From Euryarchaeota archaeon TMED99 (GTDB taxonomy: Archaea; Thermoplasmatota; Poseidoniia; Poseidoniales; Poseidoniaceae), in NCBI GenBank assembly GCA_002170315.2, contig NHFA02000044.1:1-36492 (forward strand): 36,492 bases of DNA, in the 5' to 3' direction. The position numbers and the translations under genes are program-made. Below, in pieces: positions 16,375 through 24,758 of this stretch. The notes beneath the pieces are model-generated. The model was not told the DNA's origin. It saw only the letters and a program-made list of their open reading frames with translations, and did no database searches. Each line of letters opens with the position of its first letter. Within the stretch, counting starts at the first letter, position 1.

Positions 16375-17117
16375 CCCCAACTGACTTCTTCATCGTCTGC
16401 AAGTTCCATCATGGCTGCGACTGCTTCATCATTTTCGGGATCAACTTGAGATGCCTTCATTCGTCGAGAACGTCGCTGGGAAAGGTCGGAAAGTCCCGGT
16501 ACCAATTCGTCGAACCCTGCGGGAGGAGCAACCATTTCATCACGCAGTTCGATAGATTCCAGTTGGCGGTTTGATAATCGGGAGCGCTTTCGGTCACGCT
16601 CGAGGAAATTGAGAACCGTTCCATGCTCAGCACCACCGGCAATCATTTCCACTGCCTGTCGAGCTGCTGCTAGACCTTCTTCCTCACCTACCAGAACGAC
16701 TGTTGAATTATAGATGGAGATTTGTGTGTCAGTCAGTCCTTCAATCAGTTTACGAATTTTCCCGTCGCTTCCAATAATTCGTCCTCGAATACGGCGCTGC
16801 TGATTCGACCTCTTTCCAACGAATTTACGAATGTCAACCAATTCAAAGAAATTATGATCATCGAGCAACTGAATAGCAGATTTTGGTGCCATCCCTCGCC
16901 CGATTGCCTTAATCACATCAGGTAATTTCATCGCTTTCACGGGGTCGTAAGTTCCTGGTTCTCCCCAGACAACTTCCACATCTCCAGTTTCAGAATCAAT
17001 GTTGAATTCTTTACACCCAGAAGCAAATCTCAATGATTTTGCAGTCGCACCTTTCGCACCAATGAGAACCGCAATTCGGTTCATAGGTACTCGGGGTAGC
17101 GGTTGGCGCATGGCCAT
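16365..17117 (-). CDS. KH-domain RNA-binding protein, archaeal Dim2/Pno1 type
   Basis: Archaeal counterpart of Dim2/Pno1, which binds the 3' end of small-subunit rRNA during maturation (250 aa from ATG 17117). Two KH domains: the first about residues 8-60 with loop IGAKGATAKSL, the second about 105-160 with GRIIGSDGKIRKLIEGLTDT and then ISIYNSTVVLVG. The family hallmark HGTVLNFLERDR (165-176) is present. A C-terminal tail of about 70 residues rich in Arg then acidic residues is longer than in typical archaeal members (about 180-200 aa). Start uncertain: ATG 17111 has AGGA upstream, and TTG 17174 is open but would overlap the preceding gene. Convergent with rio1, stop codons touching. Confidence 0.9.
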   Translation of the reverse strand: MAMRQPLPRVPMNRIAVLIGAKGATAKSLRFASGCKEFNIDSETGDVEVVWGEPGTYDPVKAMKLPDVIKAIGRGMAPKSAIQLLDDHNFFELVDIRKFVGKRSNQQRRIRGRIIGSDGKIRKLIEGLTDTQISIYNSTVVLVGEEEGLAAARQAVEMIAGGAEHGTVLNFLERDRKRSRLSNRQLESIELRDEMVAPPAGFDELVPGLSDLSQRRSRRMKASQVDPENDEAVAAMMELADDEEVSWGEE

Positions 17118-17136
17118 TCCTGTGGCCGGCCTCTTT

Positions 17137-18942
17137 TCAATCTCTTGTTCTGCGTTGAAGTAGAGCAAGTGCAAAACCAGTCAACAAGATGAGGACAATT
17201 GAGGGTGCAAATGAAGGTACTAATCCCGGAGAACCGATTCCTGCACCCGTTACGACCATGTGGTTGAAATTATTTCCTTCATCGTATTCATCGATGACAT
17301 TGACATAATCGATAACCAATCGTAAATCAAATTGTCCAGTTTGGGGCACGGTATAATTCCAAATCAACTCTTCTTGGGCATCAGACAGAGCACCCGAATC
17401 TAATGTTCGGGATTCCATAACCGTCCAACTGACTGATGATGTTCGGTCTGCTGGGGCTGATTCTAATCGAACAACAACACTACCGCCATAATTCTGGTTT
17501 GCTTCTAATAGACTGGTAATCGTGACTGTGCCAGAAGCTTCACCAGGTCGAACAATCAAGCGGTCGAGATTCGTTTGGGTTGCATTCCAATAAAGGTCAA
17601 GTCCTGGAAGGATTTGATAGGAACTTGGACTGGAAGTATATTCATTTCCAGCATTGTCGACTACAACTGCTCTAAACATCAAATATTGACGGGATTTCGT
17701 AGCCCAACTTGCTAATCCAACACTGCCGGACAATCCTGAAGACCCTACTTGCATCCAATTTGATGAAAGGTCTGGAGATTCACCAACACCATTGGAATCA
17801 AAACCAAATTGGATATAGGAATTTGCGGTATCGATTCCAGAACCATCATCAATGGCACTAAAACTTACATTTGCAGGCAGTAAACGACTGGTTGTTAATT
17901 CATCAACAGTCCAACCAATCGCTTCTGGAATTGTTTCATCGACTTGGACAGTCACCTGTATGGTTGCGCCAGTATTCCCTACTCGGTCGACTGAACGAAA
18001 TGACAGTGTGTGGATTCCTTCAGCGAGATTGAGTGTTAAAGAATCTGCAGAGGTCGAACTCCACACTGTTCCATCAAGGGTATATTCAGCGGTCGAAACA
18101 CCACTTCCTTGGCCGTCATCAGCATTATTGATGAGACCGCTCAAGGTCACCTGAGATGATTTTTGCCATGTGGAGCCATCGCCAACAGTAACGCTCGAAA
18201 GCGTAGGGCCGGTGCGATCGATTCCGATGAAAAGTGTCTGTGATGCTGAGAGACTTGAATCATCATACACCGTGATTCGAGAATTCCACGTGCCCTCAGA
18301 CATTGCACCACTGCTCCAATCCCAGCCGTAAGAAAGACTGCTCGGGCCGTCATTGGATGGTGCTCCTGGACCGGGTACATTGGTGATTGAAGCATGACTG
18401 ATGTCGTCATCACTCGCACCCCATCGGTAAGCCAATGTTCCGTCTGTCTCAATGTCAAACCATGCTCTGTCGCTGGCAGAACTTCCCGAACCAACCGCTG
18501 CATTCAGTGCAGTAAAAATGGTAATGACTGGCACTTGGTTTACGATGTTGAAGGTTCCGGAAGAGGCAACAACCGCTTCGTTCACATCGTCATCCCATGC
18601 GGTTGCTCGAAGCGTGTAGGAGTCGTTACTGTAAGCAGTAGAATCGAAATACGTTAGCCAAGGAGCAGATGTAATATTTTTTACCGTAGTCCAAGCATTT
18701 CCATCACTTGAAATCTCAAGAAGCAATGATGAGACATTTGCATCCCCAGTCATGCCAAAAGTCAGGCTGTGAAGGCCAGTAATATCTTCATTTGAACTCG
18801 GCCCATTTGTGAATGAAAGTGTCAAGTTCGATGAGCTATATGCGACTCGTTCGATATCTTCCAACGGGCGTTCTACCAGTGGCGAAGAACTCAATCCGAG
18901 CAGAAGAACGACGAGAAGAAAACTCGACCACCTCTTGCCCAT
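17137..18942 (-). CDS. Secreted surface protein with Ig-like and CARDB modules, C-terminal anchor
   Basis: A 601-aa exported protein. N-terminal signal peptide: MGKRWSSFLLVVLLLGLSSS, with a cleavage-like region before ERPLED. The middle reads as Ig-like modules of the kind found in bacterial and archaeal surface proteins: ISSDGNAWTTVKN, YRWGASDDDIS, then IDRTGPTLSSVTVGDG and FRSVDRVGNTGATIQV (repeated once more as VVVDNAGNEYTSSPSS). A CARDB-like domain (about 480-570) closes with DYVNVIDEYDEGNNFNH. The C-terminus is VPSFAP (575-580), then a hydrophobic helix, then RRTRD. This VPxxxP-helix-basic layout resembles archaeal VPXXXP-CTERM sorting signals (see findings). No enzymatic motif. ATG 18942; no clear ribosome binding site. 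Confidence 0.8.
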   Translation of the reverse strand: MGKRWSSFLLVVLLLGLSSSPLVERPLEDIERVAYSSSNLTLSFTNGPSSNEDITGLHSLTFGMTGDANVSSLLLEISSDGNAWTTVKNITSAPWLTYFDSTAYSNDSYTLRATAWDDDVNEAVVASSGTFNIVNQVPVITIFTALNAAVGSGSSASDRAWFDIETDGTLAYRWGASDDDISHASITNVPGPGAPSNDGPSSLSYGWDWSSGAMSEGTWNSRITVYDDSSLSASQTLFIGIDRTGPTLSSVTVGDGSTWQKSSQVTLSGLINNADDGQGSGVSTAEYTLDGTVWSSTSADSLTLNLAEGIHTLSFRSVDRVGNTGATIQVTVQVDETIPEAIGWTVDELTTSRLLPANVSFSAIDDGSGIDTANSYIQFGFDSNGVGESPDLSSNWMQVGSSGLSGSVGLASWATKSRQYLMFRAVVVDNAGNEYTSSPSSYQILPGLDLYWNATQTNLDRLIVRPGEASGTVTITSLLEANQNYGGSVVVRLESAPADRTSSVSWTVMESRTLDSGALSDAQEELIWNYTVPQTGQFDLRLVIDYVNVIDEYDEGNNFNHMVVTGAGIGSPGLVPSFAPSIVLILLTGFALALLQRRTRD

Positions 18943-19137
18943 GAACTCATGACGGGTGCGGTTATCCTTGAATGCTCCCCTTCATCTCTATCTTTTTGTT
19001 GACTATTTGTGAGAAAAAACCCGTTTCGATTCCCGAGAAGATGTTGCTTTGGAATTGGGAAAAACATCGTCTTGAGGCCAATAATTCATGACATGCAGAG
19101 ATGGGTTCAAGTGCTTTACAAGGTGTCGATTACCTAC

Positions 19138-21942
19138 ATGGCGAGCGCGTGGAAGCCGACAATTGTGATTCTTCTCCTCTGTATCGCGATGGTACCGATG
19201 ACAAATTCCGCTGAGCAGAGTGGTTCAATTCAAGCCTCAGAGAGTACGGTTGCTCTTCAACCTTCAAACCCTGAAGCTGGTGGTTCAGTCACCATCAACC
19301 TTCAGTTATACAACAGCGGTACGTATGCAACCGATGTCGAATATGCTTTCTATCGTAACGGAATTGGGCCAAGCAAATTACTTGAATCTTCAACTGTAGA
19401 CATCGATACTGAATCTACTGCTGAAGTCTCGACGGTTTGGCAGGGCCTCGTTGAAGGCGACCATGAAGTCCACATTACCTTTGAATATCCGCGTAATTCT
19501 GGTAATCAAGCAGAATTTTATGTTGAGTTTACCGTTACTGGTTTACCAAATTTGAAGGTCACAGAGACCCAACTCTCTCCTTCATCAGGTATTCATTCAG
19601 GCGATACAGTGAATCTTTCTTCCTTGGTTAGAAACTTAGGGAGCGAGCCAGCAGATGCGAGTGTACTCCACATTGACCTTCCAGGTGCCAATGATTTGGA
19701 TATCGCTACTCCGCCCATTGCCGCTGGCTCTTCTCAATGGGTCAATACCACGTTTACTGCACCTTCAAGTGGTTCGCATTCATTGATGATCACGCCCGAT
19801 TATCAAAATGCAGTTCATGAATCTTCAGAGATGAATAAAATGGTGGAAGTTCCTTTTGTCGTCGATACTCGAATGGATGTATTCCATGTTGGAGAATTAG
19901 ATGTTGCCATCGAAGAAGGTGCCCTTCAAGGACCGTGGGTGGTCTCCGGAAGGATTGCTCAAACCAACGGTTCAGGAACGTCAGCAGTTCCCCTTCAGTT
20001 GCAGATAGCAAATCCATCGGGTGGAGCGATTTCGATTGCGCCCTTCACCGTTAGCCTCACAGGAACAGGGTATGCAGAAGCCCAATGGAGTCAAGTTCTT
20101 ACCGCTTCGCAATTGGATGCATTGCCTGTAGGAATACATACCATTTCAGCACATATTGATCCTTTTGGAACGGCAGCTTTCACTCAAGAATCGACCTCGA
20201 ATGACGTCATCTCAGCCCCCTTATCAAAATACGCAGTTCCAGACGTTTTTGTTGATTTGAATGCTATTGCTTCGTCACCTTCTGTGAACTCTGGTGATTC
20301 GGTTGAATGGAGTGTAAGTATGATTAATACTGGGGATATTGAAGTCACAGGTCGCCTACACTACACGTGGGAGGATATTGAATCAACATCTCCAATTATC
20401 TATCTCGGTGCAGGTGATGATTTTACTTGGACCGTTGAATTAACGACAGCAATTGGTGCTCATGATGCGACTTTTGACGCTCAATGGGTTGCTTCTGCAA
20501 ACAGTTGGGATGCAGACCTAACCAACAGTGTAGCCTCTGGCATGGTTTCAGTCGAAGCAGAATTACGCTTGTCTTGGGCTCTTTCCACCCTTGAAGTGAC
20601 GGGAGCAGATGGCTCTCCAGTTGTTTTGCCTATGACGCAGGGCGAGTCCTATACTCTCAAAGTTGATTTGACCAGTGTTGAAACTGGAGATTTGACGTAT
20701 GATTGCGTGAATGGAGCTGGCGATATTCTTGCAACAATGGATGCTGAAGTTCTTAATCTTGGAGATAAAGTAACGCTTGAATGTCAATTCAATGCATCAG
20801 CACCGTCGACTGTGGTTCTTCTTATTCCTTCAGATTCGACCATTTCGAATACATTCACACGAACGTTTAGTACGGTAATGAGTGAAGAAGATCTTGATGA
20901 TTTGAAAACAAACTCCGAGTTGGGAACCTTCACGCTTATCGGAATAGGTTCAGCCATATTAATCGCAATCTTAGCAATTTCAATTTATCTTACAAGAGAA
21001 TCAGAAGAAGAAGTTGAACGCGACATCTTTGAGTACTGTCCTGCTTGTGATGGTGAACTTGAAGGTGACGAAGACCGTTGTCCACATTGTTCTTTCAATT
21101 TGAAGAAAGCACGAAACCAATTCCACGAGTGTGAAGAATGCGGTGAATCAATCCCTGATTTGCTTGATAATTGCGTTTATTGTGGTGCACCACAAGATGT
21201 ATCCTCATATTTCGAACAACGTCAACGTAAGGAAAAAGTCGAGAAAGAGGTCGTTGCTCTTCCTGAAGAAATCGATGAAGATGAGATTGTTACCGGAACT
21301 GAGAACTTCGCTGAAGCGGTTCAAGAATTTGGTTATGATGAAGACCAACTGGAAGATGAATGGGATGAGAACATCGAGAGTGCCGAGGCTGAAGTCGAAG
21401 CAGCATATGATCGCAGAAATGCTGATGAATTGTTGCGAGAAGACATGACTGAAGAAGAACTTGAAGCCTATCAAAACACGGTCACTACGACCCTCAAGAG
21501 CATGAAGGACCTCGGTAAGGAATCGAATGATATCGACGCCATTCTCGCATCGAAAGGAGAAATTATCGCTCACAAAGACGATGGTAAAGACCTCTCTGCC
21601 AGCGATGCTGATATCCGTGGAAGATTGTTTGAAATTACAGGCGAAGAAGGAATTATGCCTGGCGATAAGGTCAATGTTGGTATGCAACTCACCGATTCTG
21701 CATTTGCTGGAAACGAAGTCTCTGAGGCGACTTCGGACTTCTCGGTAAAAGACGATGACAAACCTGTTGCCATTATTGACGAATTATCACCTGGTAAATC
21801 GAAACCCGCCCGTCGTCGGAGTGCTCGACGTAAATCTGCAGAACCTGAAGCGAAAGCAGAAGTGGCAGAATGCGGTGCTTGCGGTGCAGAGATCGCAGTT
21901 GATGCAACAGAATGTGGAACCTGCGGCGCGAAGTTTGAATGA
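19138..21942 (+). CDS. CARDB receptor-like membrane protein with three cytoplasmic zinc ribbons
   Basis: A 934-aa protein from ATG 19138, chosen because MASAWKPTIVILLLCIAMVP gives a clean signal peptide ending TNSAEQ. The frame is open up to 19009, so longer forms cannot be excluded. Outside: several CARDB/NEW3-like beta modules, for example LYNSGTYATDVEY, SLVRNLGSEPADA and VSMINTGDIEVTG. One membrane helix follows (about residues 600-620, TLIGIGSAILIAILAISIYL). Inside: three zinc ribbons with identical C-x2-C-x10-C-x2-C spacing: CPACDGELEGDEDRCPHC (634-651), CEECGESIPDLLDNCVYC (665-682) and, at the very end, CGACGAEIAVDATECGTC (912-929). Between them lie about 230 acidic, helical residues, then a basic patch (KPARRRSARRKSAEP). 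Outside-in architecture suggests a sensor or scaffold. No kinase or nuclease motif. Function unknown. Confidence 0.82.
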   Translation: MASAWKPTIVILLLCIAMVPMTNSAEQSGSIQASESTVALQPSNPEAGGSVTINLQLYNSGTYATDVEYAFYRNGIGPSKLLESSTVDIDTESTAEVSTVWQGLVEGDHEVHITFEYPRNSGNQAEFYVEFTVTGLPNLKVTETQLSPSSGIHSGDTVNLSSLVRNLGSEPADASVLHIDLPGANDLDIATPPIAAGSSQWVNTTFTAPSSGSHSLMITPDYQNAVHESSEMNKMVEVPFVVDTRMDVFHVGELDVAIEEGALQGPWVVSGRIAQTNGSGTSAVPLQLQIANPSGGAISIAPFTVSLTGTGYAEAQWSQVLTASQLDALPVGIHTISAHIDPFGTAAFTQESTSNDVISAPLSKYAVPDVFVDLNAIASSPSVNSGDSVEWSVSMINTGDIEVTGRLHYTWEDIESTSPIIYLGAGDDFTWTVELTTAIGAHDATFDAQWVASANSWDADLTNSVASGMVSVEAELRLSWALSTLEVTGADGSPVVLPMTQGESYTLKVDLTSVETGDLTYDCVNGAGDILATMDAEVLNLGDKVTLECQFNASAPSTVVLLIPSDSTISNTFTRTFSTVMSEEDLDDLKTNSELGTFTLIGIGSAILIAILAISIYLTRESEEEVERDIFEYCPACDGELEGDEDRCPHCSFNLKKARNQFHECEECGESIPDLLDNCVYCGAPQDVSSYFEQRQRKEKVEKEVVALPEEIDEDEIVTGTENFAEAVQEFGYDEDQLEDEWDENIESAEAEVEAAYDRRNADELLREDMTEEELEAYQNTVTTTLKSMKDLGKESNDIDAILASKGEIIAHKDDGKDLSASDADIRGRLFEITGEEGIMPGDKVNVGMQLTDSAFAGNEVSEATSDFSVKDDDKPVAIIDELSPGKSKPARRRSARRKSAEPEAKAEVAECGACGAEIAVDATECGTCGAKFE

Positions 21943-22088
21943 TGTCCGTCGGCTTTCATAGGGTTCGTCATCGCTCTTGCTCGGCAACCACTTCACGTCA
22001 TTCGGACAAACATCGCTAAGGCTCGAAGGTATCAAACCCTTGTGTCGTCCAACACTGAATTGATATGGGGGTGAGACTTAGCCCGTCC

Positions 22089-22640
22089 ATGAAGAAGAGT
22101 TGGTGGATGCCAATCCTCATGGTGATGGTTTTTCTTCTCAGTAGTTCTTCTGGATGCTTAGGACTTCTGCAAGCACGTGAGAGCATGGAACATCTTCGCG
22201 GTGAGCCAGAAATTCAATCAGAGACGATTGTTCTCAAACACCAGAAAGTTTTCACGAACCCAACAGACTGGGAAGTCTATGAAAATTCGACGACCTTTTA
22301 CATTGATGAAACAGTATCAGAATTAATCATGTGGAGGCACACGAGAATCACAGGTTCAGAAACTGTTGGTTGTTTTGAGAACTTTACTCGCTACGTTCGT
22401 GCAGAACTCCAGACTCCGAGTGGAAACACAGCATGGGCTATTGACGAGTGTGTCTCTCAAGACCCAATTACTGACGAAATACTCCCTGATATCTCAGGGT
22501 TTGAAACTGGAAACTGGAACTTAATTATCACCGCTCGCGGCGCAGGAACGGCAACTGGGGCGCTGCAAGATTTTCTGAAGATAGATATCACGCTTAAGCG
22601 AACGTGTATTCAATATCCTCTAGAAGACGCTTGTATTTGA
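22089..22640 (+). CDS. Small putative lipoprotein of unknown function
   Basis: A 183-aa protein from ATG 22089. It opens with basic MKKSWW, a hydrophobic stretch (PILMVMVFLLSSSS) and a lipobox-like SSGC (Cys23), so a lipid anchor on the outer face of the membrane is likely. The mature part is predicted beta-rich (EVYENSTTFYIDETVSELIM, FENFTRYVRAEL). It contains four further cysteines (VGCF, DECV, RTCI, DACI), enough for two disulfides. It recalls a jelly-roll/PPC-type or domain-of-unknown-function fold, but no family could be named. ATG 22065 is in frame (+8 residues) but would place GVRLSPS before the signal. Follows the zinc-ribbon receptor on the same strand; convergent with the Cas4-like gene. 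Confidence 0.7.
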   Translation: MKKSWWMPILMVMVFLLSSSSGCLGLLQARESMEHLRGEPEIQSETIVLKHQKVFTNPTDWEVYENSTTFYIDETVSELIMWRHTRITGSETVGCFENFTRYVRAELQTPSGNTAWAIDECVSQDPITDEILPDISGFETGNWNLIITARGAGTATGALQDFLKIDITLKRTCIQYPLEDACI

Positions 22641-22641
22641 G

Positions 22642-23820
22642 TCAAGCAAGCGAGTCATTGCAAGCATAAAGCCGTGAACAGTTTCTGCACTTTCCTGGGC
22701 GCTCATGGTTTCGAACTGCTCCACCTTGGACCATGAGACGCTGAATTTCTTGTACAGCATCCCTCAGTTCTTGCTTTGCAAAGTCATTCCAGGGGATTTG
22801 ATGAAGATTCTTTTCTCCATAACGTAGAACACCATACGGCGAACTTTTGTTGGTATTTTTTTCAACCAGATGGAGATAAGCGAGTAATTGCATTCGATGT
22901 GAAGGGTGAGGATTGACAGGTATTTTTCCGGTCTTTTGTTCGACCGGAATGAACTCTCCATCGACAATGACAATTTGGTCAGGCTTACCTCTTAGACCAA
23001 GTTCTCGGTCGACCAAGAGGTCTGACGTAGCATCTCCATCAGAATAAGCCACTTCATCTTCAGTTTCAAAGTCGATATCATTTTTCATTGACTCGAGCGC
23101 ATTTTCAGATAACAACATTCGTTGAAGCTGCCATGAAGCCGCCAATGTCCATGCCATTGCAGTAATGAAAAGAATGAATGTTGCTTGACTTCGATCGTCT
23201 GCTCCAGCCAGTGCGATTGCATGTAATCCCAAAACAATCGAACCAAAGAGTAGACTTGCTTCAACCCGTCCTGCTTCAAACCAGCCTCCAATGAAGCCTT
23301 TGGGCTCCCAAAAGTGGCTGAAATCATTATTACGTGATAAGAATTTAGATTTTTGGCGCGGGATTGTTTCTCGTAAACCTATCCAAGAACGCCAAGGGAT
23401 AGAGATGGCTATGAAGCCTACAATGAGCATTGCTACGCCCCACATGGCGAGGTATCGTGCCATTTGCAATGGTGTTGTCACCTCATCGATGAAATTGAAG
23501 GCGATAGCGTCAACGGTTAAGGCGATGATCACTGAAAACCACCATGTCCAAATTGTTACTGAACGTCGCATCTGCGTTTGAATGAATTGAAAATCTTTCA
23601 TTTTCTCATGTATTTGCGAGTGTCTTTTGATTCCGGCGACGATTGCCTCGCCTTGGCCAGAATTGCCTTGGCGAGATAATGACCAAGATAAAGGACAATA
23701 TTCATGACGTTCTAAATCGCTTGCACTGACTGGTAGAGCAACTCCCTGTTCGTCACGCCATGTTCCGTCTTCTGAAAGAGTAGCGTTCAGTGGGGCATTT
23801 TCACTCGAATCCTGACCCAT
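22642..23820 (-). CDS. Cas4-like Fe-S PD-(D/E)xK nuclease interrupted by membrane helices
   Basis: A 392-aa protein from ATG 23820 (GGTGG five bases upstream; GTG 23829 is in frame). The outer parts follow the Cas4/RecB-nuclease plan: EYCPLSWSL with Cys42, GIKRHSQIHE (His67, His71), GLRGKPDQIVIVDGEFIPVE with Asp281 and Glu294, then QKTGKI (Lys296), HRMQLLAYLHLVE (Gln311, Tyr315), GVLRYGE, and CRNCSRLYAC (Cys378, 381, 387). The Cys spacing 1-4-10 with one distant N-terminal Cys is the Cas4 [4Fe-4S] pattern. Between the His motif and the D..ExK core, about 150-170 residues are inserted, with four hydrophobic helices (about 88-110, 122-143, 188-208, 214-234). No cas1/cas2, other cas gene or CRISPR array is in the window. 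The gene is convergent with a lipoprotein and divergent from rpsB. A membrane-bound nuclease role is inferred. Confidence 0.8.
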   Translation of the reverse strand: MGQDSSENAPLNATLSEDGTWRDEQGVALPVSASDLERHEYCPLSWSLSRQGNSGQGEAIVAGIKRHSQIHEKMKDFQFIQTQMRRSVTIWTWWFSVIIALTVDAIAFNFIDEVTTPLQMARYLAMWGVAMLIVGFIAISIPWRSWIGLRETIPRQKSKFLSRNNDFSHFWEPKGFIGGWFEAGRVEASLLFGSIVLGLHAIALAGADDRSQATFILFITAMAWTLAASWQLQRMLLSENALESMKNDIDFETEDEVAYSDGDATSDLLVDRELGLRGKPDQIVIVDGEFIPVEQKTGKIPVNPHPSHRMQLLAYLHLVEKNTNKSSPYGVLRYGEKNLHQIPWNDFAKQELRDAVQEIQRLMVQGGAVRNHERPGKCRNCSRLYACNDSLA

Positions 23821-23937
23821 GTTTCCCACCCCAGTAACCTCAACAGAGGCGCTTCAGGTTTTGAGTTCTTTCATGGCTAGCCCGCTCAAATCACCATGAG
23901 CATCAAGAAAAAATCATTCCGCCTCTCTACGAAGCGG

Positions 23938-23946
23938 TTTAATATA
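23938..23946 (+). promoter_or_regulatory. TATA box of rpsB
   Basis: TTTAATATA is a near-consensus archaeal TATA box, centred 38 bases before the ATG at 23980. It predicts transcription start near 23968 and a short leader that still holds the GAGGA ribosome binding site (23969-23973). Confidence 0.65.
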
Positions 23947-23979
23947 GAGTCCAAGTCGGACGACTGCTGAGGAATCACC

Positions 23980-24588
23980 ATGTCCGAGGAAATGAACTTA
24001 CTCTTACCCTTTGAATCCTATGAAGAGAACGCAGTCAACATTGGTACTCAACAAAAGAGTGCAGATATGGCTCGCTTCATTGAGCGTGTGCGTGAAGACG
24101 GATTGTATCTTTTGGACGTCAACATGACCGACTCCCGTATTCGCTCGATTGCAGAGTTCCTCAACAAGTATGACCCTTCTCGAATAATGGTCGTCTCTGC
24201 TCGTCAATACGGCCAACGCCCTGCTCGCCTCTTCTCAGAAGCAATCGGTGCAAATGCAGCTGTCGGTCGATTTATCCCTGGTTCCCTTACCAATCCTGTG
24301 CTCCGTTCTTACGTCGAGCCTGATGTCCTGTTTGTCACCGATCCTGCTGCCGACCAACAAGCCCTACGTGAAGCAGTCAACTCTGGTTTGCCAATCGTCG
24401 GAATTGTTGATGCAAACAACAATCTTCGTAACGTCGATATCGCTCTTCCAGCGAACAACAAAGGTCGCCGTTCTCTCGCTTTGGTTTACTGGCTTTTGGC
24501 CCGTGAAGTTCTCAAGGTCCGTGGGAAAATGACCGATGAAGATTGGGCTGCTTCTCAAGATTTGGAAGAATGGCAATCTACTTTCTGA
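23980..24588 (+). CDS. rpsB: 30S ribosomal protein uS2
   Basis: Small-subunit ribosomal protein S2 of the archaeal/eukaryotic form (202 aa). Recognised by HIGTQ-like VNIGTQQKSADM near the N-terminus, the block with YDPSRIMVVSARQYGQRPAR, RFIPGSLTNPVLRSYVEPDV, then TDPAADQQALREAVNSGLPI, VGIVDANNNLRNVDIALPAN and NNKGRRSLALVYWLLAREVL. All are hallmark archaeal uS2 segments. The start ATG 23980 has GAGGA seven bases upstream and a TATA box at 23938. The gene stands alone here, without the RPO or enolase neighbours seen in many other Euryarchaeota. After the stop there is a T5 stretch (24591-24595) that could end transcription. Confidence 0.96.
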   Translation: MSEEMNLLLPFESYEENAVNIGTQQKSADMARFIERVREDGLYLLDVNMTDSRIRSIAEFLNKYDPSRIMVVSARQYGQRPARLFSEAIGANAAVGRFIPGSLTNPVLRSYVEPDVLFVTDPAADQQALREAVNSGLPIVGIVDANNNLRNVDIALPANNKGRRSLALVYWLLAREVLKVRGKMTDEDWAASQDLEEWQSTF

Positions 24589-24758
24589 AATTTTTCTGAA
24601 ATTGTGGTCTTTCCATATACCTCAACGCTTTTGTTGATGCAACTGATAAACAAGTAGGCTTTGCCATTCTCTAAGGGGGATTCAATCTGTCAGCAATTAA
24701 AAACAAGCGAAGTTTCCCCGTTCGAGCTTTTCTTTATGCTCTTCGAACCCCGGGTCGA

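Noticed and set aside
22642-23820. CRISPR-Cas locus suggested by the Cas4-like gene
   Set aside because: No repeats with regular spacers, no cas1/cas2 or other cas gene in 36 kb. Cas4-like nucleases outside CRISPR are common.
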